Assembly (NCBI GenBank): GCA_048213135.1
Contig: PS015403.1
Coordinates: 3,459-39,445, forward strand
Direction: 5' to 3'
Source: Reclinomonas americana ATCC 50394
Taxonomy: Eukaryota > Jakobida > Jakobea > Jakobida
DNA: 35,987 bases
Shown here: positions 30,010-35,987 of the stretch, one piece after another
Layout: each line of letters starts with the position of its first letter
Numbering within the stretch: position 1 is the first letter of the stretch
The notes under the pieces: model-generated
Seen by the model: only the letters and a program-made list of their open reading frames with translations
Database searches by the model: none
What the model was told of the DNA's origin: nothing
Position numbers and translations under genes: made by a program

Positions 30010-30530
30010 GCGCGCTCTCACAACTCGCATTGTGACACTCAATTCTTGTCTTTGTCACTCTCCTTCACTCGTTTGTGTGCGTCTCCTTGCACACTGGCCT
30101 CACGCTGACAAGGCGCTCTGTTGCGCTCATGCTTGCAGCCTCTCATAAGTGCGCACTCTCACAAACTCTCATTGGGACACTCAATTCGTCTCGCTCACTC
30201 TCCTTCATGCCTTTGCGCTCTCCCATGCACTCTTGGACTCGCTCACGCTCGCACGTTCATTCATGCAGCCTCTCGCACTTGCGCACTCTCACAAACTCTC
30301 ATTGAGACGCTCAATTCTCTCAGCCACCCTGTCGTTCTCACCACGCGCTCTCACCCGCGCTTGTCACGCTGCTCTTGTCATTCACTGTGTCCCTCACCCT
30401 TGCGCACTCGATCTCCCTTTGCGACACGCAGTTCTCTCTGGCAGCCTTCTCTCCTCGTTCTCTTGTCGCTCACTCTCTCAGCCTCACCTCTTTCTGTCGC
30501 TCATCGCGACACTCAATTCTCTCACTCTCC
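30010..30530 (+). repeat. Minisatellite with unit of about 130 bp
   Basis: Core GCGCACTCTCACAAACTCTC followed by ATTGGGACACTCAATTC at 30151, again 130 bp later at 30281, with a weaker copy near 30010 and decayed copies near 30404 and 30494. Units also share CATGCAGCCTCTC. It ends about 200 bp before the next start codon. Confidence 0.7.
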
Positions 30531-30727
30531 CTTTCCACTCTCCTTTCCGCTCTCCCTCCCCACCCTGTGGTTTCTCACCGCTGCTCGCGTCGTGAAAGTA
30601 ATCTGTTCTGTGTCGGGGAAGTGAGGTTGCTTTGGCGTGAGAAGGAAGATTTTGCTCGCACTGTTCTTCTTCGTTTTGCGTGTTCGTGTGCGCGCGGGCC
30701 TGCCCTCACTCACTCTCGCTCTCCATC

Positions 30728-33700
30728 ATGGCGACTGCAGAGTGCGCGTTCTTTTCGTTTGAGTTTGTGATGGCGGATCTGGACTCGCTGGATGACCTGC
30801 TGGCGCAGCAGCGCGACATGCAGGCCGACATGTTGGCGATTGAGAGGGCGATTGGTGCGCGCGGGAGAGAGTGTGTTTTCGTGTGAATAAGTGTCATGCT
30901 CATTTCGGCGCGGGTGCAGCTCGTGGAGAGGATCCGTTCTCACGACCACGTGACGAGGATGCCGCCGCAGTGGCAGCAGCAGCCGCCGCCGCAGCACCTG
31001 CACCGTTCACCGCCACACGATTGACACAGGAGGCGTTGAATGGCGCTGCGGGTGGTGCGGGTGGTGGTGGACGGGGTCTGGTGATTGGCGACGACGATGA
31101 TGACTTTGCGGATGTGGACGGCTTGTTGAGTGAGCAGCTGAGCCCGAAAGACGAGGCACCTGCCGCGCCAGCGCCGGTGTCATCCGGCCCTGCACCACCG
31201 CTCCCGCCGCCACGACCAACACTGCCGTCGGCCTCTGGCCCTTCACGGGCGAATTACACGGCGCATGCTGTTGTCGCCGCGGCACCGACCAAGTCGATCA
31301 CGTCGCCGAATGCGACAGGAGTTGCGCGCACCCGTCCTCCCTCTCCCTTCCGTCCTCACTGCCGCCCTGACCCTCGCCATCTGCAGGGTTATCTGACCAA
31401 CGGAAGCAAAATCGTGTTGCGCGTGCAGGATCCCACACCGCGCACCGACGACATGGTGGAAGGAGAGCATGGTGACGACGAGTTGACGCCAGGCGGCAGT
31501 GCCAATGGGACACCGGCCAAGTCCACGCCGGGCAAGACGCGCACCGGCGCGCGCTCCGACACACCGTCGTCGATGGACTCGTCGAGTGCGGGAGGGTTGT
31601 TCGCGCGTCTGAATAAGAACGTGCCGACGCCGTCCTCCAAGACACCGGCGAAGAAGTTGGCGAGTGCCGGCAGTGCCTCGGCGCACGTGGTGTACCGCTC
31701 ACCCATGGGACAAACGACCGGCACGCCCAAGGCGGCATCGGCGGCCGCCAAGGCCAGCACACCCAAGGCGGCGGCCACGGCTGGAGGACCTACCCGAGGT
31801 GGTCCTCCTCTCGGTACGCCCACCAAGACACCGCAGCGCATGTCGGCCGCGCAAGTCGCGTCGTCCACCATTCGCGCTCCGGGAGCACGGACGCCGACAA
31901 ATGCACAGCAGTTGAGTGCTCTCCCCTGCAAGGAGGGTTTTGCGAAAAGAGAGAGTGCTCACCTTTCTGTTGATGTAGGCGAACTGGACGCTCACCAGCC
32001 AAGTCGCCAGCCACCAAATCACCCGCCAAGACACCGCCACGGTCGAAATCACCGGGCGCCTCGTCGAACGGCCCCTCGCCAGGCACCACCAAGTCACCGT
32101 CACACGCTCGCGGTTCACGGTCACGCTCGCCACCTCGCGCCGCGTCGGTGCGCTCACAGGGACGAGTTGCGTACTCTTCACCGTCTCCTCCTTTTGCACA
32201 AAAAGAAAGGCCACTCACCCGCTACGCAGGCGCAGTCGGCAGCATCAGGGCGCTCCATGTCGCGCGGCTTCTCCTCACGCGATCGCTCATGCATGAGCAG
32301 CGGAGCCGGGGAGCGAGTATTCGCGCCAGGCACATTCGGCACCGCCATTGCGCCGACCATTGTGTCGGAGTGCGAGGCCGTGTGCCCGGTGCTGGTGTAT
32401 GGTGATGCCGAGGCCGATATGATTCTGCACGAGCGACCGCCGTCGACGGTCATGGGTCGTGCACCGCGGCGCACCAGTATTGAGACGTACACGAGGAGCA
32501 AGCGGGATGCACCAGGTGGGTGGATGGGGAAGGGATGAGGGAAAGGGATTAAGGGGAGGGGGAAGGGGGTGAGAGGGGAAGGGGGTGAGAGGGGAAGGGG
32601 AAGGGGGTGAATGGGGAAGGGGGAGGGGGTGGGGTGACGGGTGAATGGTGAAGGGAAAGAGTGATACATGGCACAGTGAGTGAGGGAAAAATAAGTATGT
32701 GAGCGAGTGCAAGAGAGGGAGAGAGTGACTGCAGTATGTGAAGGCAGTGAGGAAGTGCATTCATTGAGTGAGTGAGAGAGAGAGTTATCACAATTGTTGA
32801 TGGTCAGAGCTGACAGGGTTTGTGGAGTGTGCTTGTATTTGATTGAGGAGTCGCGACTGTGGTCGGCAGACAGAGTGGCGTGCATACTTGTTGGGAAGGG
32901 AGCGAGGGAGCGCCGTCACAAACTCAGCGACGTGTTTGTGAGAGTGTGGGATACGAGATTTCAATTGTTAAAGGTAACGAGAACGCGGCTGATAAGCAGA
33001 ACGACATGCATGTCGGCTGTGGGAAGTGAGCGAGTGATTGGTTGTGTGAGAGGGAGAATGAGGGTGGGATTGTTGGGGACAGTGAGCGCTCCGCGCAACG
33101 GTGGCATGATAGGAGGGTGTGAGCGTACTTTGTTGACGCCCGCAAGATGGCGTGTGAGAGCGTTCAGCTCGTGATCTAAGTTGGAGAGATTACAGTTGGG
33201 GAGATAAACAGAATACTGTGCATGTTTGTGGAGTGTGCATCTTTCTTGGAGCGAGTGATTTTGGCAATTTGTGAGTGAGAGATGAGTGTCACTCAGCGCT
33301 ATGCATCTTTGTGCTGTGTGAGCACGACGGGTAGAGAGCGAGTGGCAATGCCGGTCGCAGTGATCTGATGTGTGAGATTGTGTATCGTGAGTGGGAGACA
33401 AGAGAGTGCACGGCACTGTTATGCATGTTTGTGGCGTGAGCTTGGTAGCAAGAGAGTGTCCGTGCGACAATCACAGCTATCTGAGCGTGGTCAAGCGTGT
33501 TGTGTGAGGAAGGGAGCAAAGTGGGTGCTTGCTCCACTCCCACGTGCCATGCTGATGCGTCACAACAAGGAGAACAACAACATCAGCACAGTGACAGATA
33601 CACTTGTTAGTGGCTCTCTCTCTCACAAAAAAGGTGTGCAACAGTTTGTTCAGTGGTGACTTGAGCCTGAAGTGTTTTGTTGATGTCACACAGTATGGTT

Positions 33701-34512
33701 GTGTTCGCGTTGAGAGAGTTGCGAGAGCGCGATTTGCAGATGAAGAGAACAGAAGTCATGTGTGAGCAGACAGTCACCCCTCTTGTCCTTTGCAACTCAG
33801 ATGTATTCGTTGTCCTCCTTCCCCCTTTTCCTTTCCCCTTCTCCTTTTCCTTATCCCCTTCCCTTTGCCCTTTGCTGACTGTCTCCTTTCGCGCAGGCCC
33901 CGGCTCCTACATGGACGACGTGCCAACCAGCTTCGGCAAGCAAACCTTTAACGCCTTCCTCAACCGCTCACAAAGCAACCGGGTACTCCGCAACCAGATC
34001 AACTCTGCGCGTCCTCCATCGGCTGGCGCCGGCAACCGAGTACCGCGACCATCATCCGCACCCGGATCGCGTCGCAACGGCGAGGACGAGGATGCGCCGC
34101 CAGTGTTCCAACGCCTGTACGAGCCGAATCGCAAGGGCTCAAGAGCAGGCTCGTCGGTTGCTGCGGCGTCACAGGTGCGTGCTCGCACGATAAGGCACAG
34201 CTTCCTTGCACCCAAGTGTGCTCACCTTCTTCTCGAATGCAGGCAGGGAGCGTGGCCGCACAAAAACGTGGCTGTTTCGGTTCCACGTCGCCGCGAACGC
34301 CGTCGTTCCAGGTGGCCAACAAGGACCGCGAGTTGGAAGCGGCGCGCGAGTTTGGCATGTACGAGGGTGCGTACAAGTCGGACTTTGATCGCATCAAGAG
34401 CAAGCCCGGCGGTCGCTTCGCCACCGCGCGCAAGGACGAGAAGGGTCGGTTCTTGAGTCGAAAGGAGGGTACGATTGTGGCATACATGAACAAGCTGCTG
34501 GAGGGCCAGTAA
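30728..34512 (+). CDS. Low-complexity basic protein with weak sperm-tail PG-repeat features
   Basis: Exons: 30728-30854, 30920-31320, 31387-31910, 31979-32165, 32230-32515, 33897-34174, 34243-34512 (TAA); 690 aa, phases consistent. The N-terminal 45 residues form a helix (LDDLLAQQRDMQADMLAIER). Then come Ala/Pro-rich and Thr-Pro-rich segments. Residues about 351-413 are a basic run of S/T-P motifs (RSPAKSPATKSPAKTPPRSK), like histone H1 tails or microtubule-binding regions. Near residue 508 the joined exons read APGPGSYMDD with SFGKQ nearby, resembling the PGPGSY motif of sperm-tail PG-rich (SHIPPO-type) axonemal proteins. The C-terminus (MYEGAYKSDFDRIKSKPGGR, then FLSRKEGTIVAYM) is the most structured-looking part. 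I do not recognise the family with certainty. Initiation at an internal in-frame Met (30770) is possible. Confidence 0.75.
32516..33896 (+). other. 1.4-kb intron with G-run start and diverged repeats
   Basis: Longest intron in the window. It begins GTGGGTGGATGGGGAAGGG and stays G-run rich to about 32640. Words such as TGTGCATGTTTGTGG and TATGCATCTTTGTG recur near 33217, 33300 and 33422, suggesting a decayed tandem repeat of about 100 bp. It ends in a CCTTTCCCC pyrimidine tract before GCGCAG at 33891-33896. No coding sequence recognised. Confidence 0.65.
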
Positions 34513-34678
34513 CGTGTCAGCTGGCTCGGCGAGAGAACGTCGTCGTCGTTGTTGTTGTTTTCACCGCTACCCCTGATTCCTTTCACGATTTTTTCTCCAT
34601 TACTTCTGTGTTCATGATTAAAACGAAAAAGCATTTGATTACGTGTTCATTGCCGGCGACTTTTCCTCTTCATCGCTG
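34513..34678. terminator. Convergent 3' ends of the low-complexity gene and malate synthase
   Basis: 166 bp between two converging stop codons. ATTAAA at 34617-34622 could serve as the poly(A) signal of the plus-strand gene. A short GTTGTT repeat follows that gene's stop. Confidence 0.45.
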
Positions 34679-35434
34679 TCACTTGACGTGCACCCACCAC
34701 GTCGGCGCCGTGTCCACTCCTTGCGCGCGCTGCCTCTCCGAGCTCTTGGCCAGTCGGCGGTAGTGGTGGAGGACGGGCTCGGTGTAGCCATTCGGCAGAT
34801 CGCATCCCTCGAAGACCAGGGCGAGGGCGGCACGCATGGCAAGGTTGCGGTGGTTGACCTCCAGTGGCTTGTACGCACGATCGCCGGCGTTTTGCTGATT
34901 GACCACTCTGGCCATGCGCGCGAACGAGTCAAACACCTGCTCGGCGGTGACGACTTCGTGCGCAAGCCAGTTGGCCACGTGCTGCGAGCTGATGCGCAGC
35001 GTGGCGCGATCCTCCATCAGTGGCACGTCGCTAATGTCGGGCACCTGACAAGATAACGATTGAGTAGGCGGCCAGCGAATTCTTGATCACAGACTCTCAC
35101 CTTCGAGCATCCGACACCCTGGTCGACCCATCGCACCACGTAGCCGAGCATGCTCTGCACGTTGTTGTCCAGCTCGCGTGCAATTTCCTCGGCGCCCAGC
35201 TTGACATCGGCCGGCAGCAGCGGTGGCGACAGCAGGTCGGTCAGTGACGCGCGCGGTCCGCCTTCCTTCAGCACCGCCTGCTTGGTGCGCACATCCACTT
35301 GGTGGTAATGCAGGGCGTGCAGGGTCGCGGCGGTGGGACTCGGGCACCACGCGCAGCTGGCACCGGCAGCCGGATGGCCGACCTTGGTGGCCAGCAGGCC
35401 CTTCATGTCGTCGGGAGCTGGGGAGGAGAGGAAG

Positions 35435-35465
<31 letters not shown>

Positions 35466-35649
35466 GAAGTGAAGAGAATAGAAGAAGAAATGCCTCTCTC
35501 CCAACTCACCTGCCCACATGCCCTTGCCGATCTGGCCGTGCCCGACGAGACCGAGAGACAGGCCAGCGTCCACGTTGCCGTCTTCGTAGGCACGCATGAA
35601 TGGTTGGCTCTTGATTTGTGCTTTTGGCAGCATCGCGCCGGCAATCATG
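34679..35649 (-). CDS. Malate synthase G, C-terminal part (5' end outside window)
   Basis: Condenses glyoxylate and acetyl-CoA to malate (glyoxylate cycle). Minus-strand exons: 35649-35510, 35417-35101, 35044-34679 (TGA); about 274 aa of a family near 720. Family landmarks: [54 protein letters not shown] and [14 protein letters not shown], whose Asp is the catalytic base in the well-studied E. coli enzyme; also [11 protein letters not shown] and [14 protein letters not shown]. The pattern is the bacterial G isoform (glcB type), not the shorter A isoform of plant and fungal glyoxysomes. The C-terminus VHVK is not a peroxisomal signal. It has spliceosomal introns, so it is a resident nuclear gene; transfer from bacteria is likely in its history but cannot be dated here. 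Confidence 0.94.
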
Positions 35650-35652
35650 CTG

Positions 35653-35894
35653 CGAAGGGGGAAAGAGTGAGGAAAGGGAGAGTGATAGAGGAAGGGAGGG
35701 AGAGAGAAAGGGAGGGGGGAGTAGGGGGAAAGGGGGGAGGGAGGGAGAGAGGGAGAGAGGGAGGGAAGCGAGTGATAAGGCGGAGGTGATGAATGCGAGA
35801 GAGGGAGAGAGAGGGAGCGATGGGGATAGATAGCGAGTGTGATTGCGATCAGCGACTGCAGCGTGTGAGAGCATGCAGTGAATGTGTGTGGGAG

Positions 35895-35925
<31 letters not shown>

Positions 35926-35987
35926 GGAGGGAAGGAAAGGAAGAAGTGAGAGGAGGAGGGCATAGAAAGAAGAGAGCACAAGAAGAA
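35653..35987 (-). repeat. GA/CT-rich sequence, probably a malate synthase intron
   Basis: 335 bp up to the window edge, GA-rich on the plus strand and so CT-rich on the malate synthase strand, directly upstream of its acceptor site (CAG as CTG at 35650-35652). No exon recognised before the edge. Confidence 0.65.

Larger units (their letters stand above)
28929..30727. other. 1.8-kb intergenic region with regulatory-like and simple repeats
   Basis: Lies between the divergent starts of the GRWD1-type gene (-) and the low-complexity protein gene (+). Left part: three copies of an E2F-like block. Middle (29500-29880): GT/GAGTGTG/CTCACAC simple sequence. Right (30010-30530): a minisatellite. No coding sequence supported; the open frames here follow from low complexity. 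Confidence 0.7.

Noticed and set aside
29500-30700. Many open frames of 60-170 codons rich in Ser, Leu, Thr and His
   Set aside because: They are translations of CTCACA/CTCTC simple sequence, open in several frames at once, with no domain, intron structure or conserved motif.
1-35987. tRNA, rRNA genes and CRISPR arrays
   Set aside because: No cloverleaf with conserved tRNA boxes, no rRNA-like sequence and no regular direct repeats with unique spacers were seen; the regular repeats found are microsatellites and minisatellites.

Overview
The window is nuclear DNA from an intron-dense unicellular eukaryote. Coding sequence is cut into exons as short as 11-13 nt by introns of mostly 50-110 nt that are rich in CT, GT and GA repeats. 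Genes lie close together on both strands, and one intron carries the full signature of the minor (U12) spliceosome. I cannot place the species. A bacterial-type malate synthase G, a Crinkler-like NTPase/nuclease family and a possible axonemal repeat protein would fit a flagellated protist or an early-diverging opisthokont. The assembly is gapped (N runs at 5875-5894, 6223-6242, 10351-11027, 12508-12754, 15151-15914, 16260-16645, 19982-20036, 20744-20763, 23521-23760 and 25751-26692), and at least two, probably three, of the contigs between gaps are in the wrong orientation.

Left part (1-8734, + strand): the 3' end of an acetyl-CoA synthetase gene, then a 19-exon gene for a protein of about 1339 aa. 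That protein joins a macro (ADP-ribose-binding) domain, a coiled coil, a protein kinase domain and a complete HECT ubiquitin ligase domain. This is the most striking single gene here.

Middle (8894-23520): a flavin amine oxidase whose C-terminal exons (- strand) and N-terminal exon (+ strand, 12253) are split by a contig that appears inverted. Next comes a head-to-tail array of four related genes for P-loop NTPase proteins with a C-terminal PD-(D/E)XK-like nuclease domain, of the Crinkler/NTPase-REase effector or transposon-derived type. The apparent minus-strand pieces of this family come from misoriented contigs. When those contigs are read in reverse, gene 2 becomes one continuous gene of 960 codons with every splice phase agreeing. 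Genes 1-3 are mosaics of one another, which suggests gene conversion.

Right part (23761-35987): a partial calponin-homology gene (-), a GRWD1/Rrb1-type WD40 ribosome-biogenesis gene (-, last blade missing), an intergenic region with E2F-like repeats and a 130-bp minisatellite, a low-complexity protein gene (+) with weak sperm-tail PG-repeat features, and the 3' part of malate synthase G (-). Acetyl-CoA synthetase and malate synthase would both serve acetate/glyoxylate metabolism, but they sit at opposite ends of the window and nothing shows co-regulation. A recurrent 5' splice site, GTTGCG, is used in at least six of the genes.
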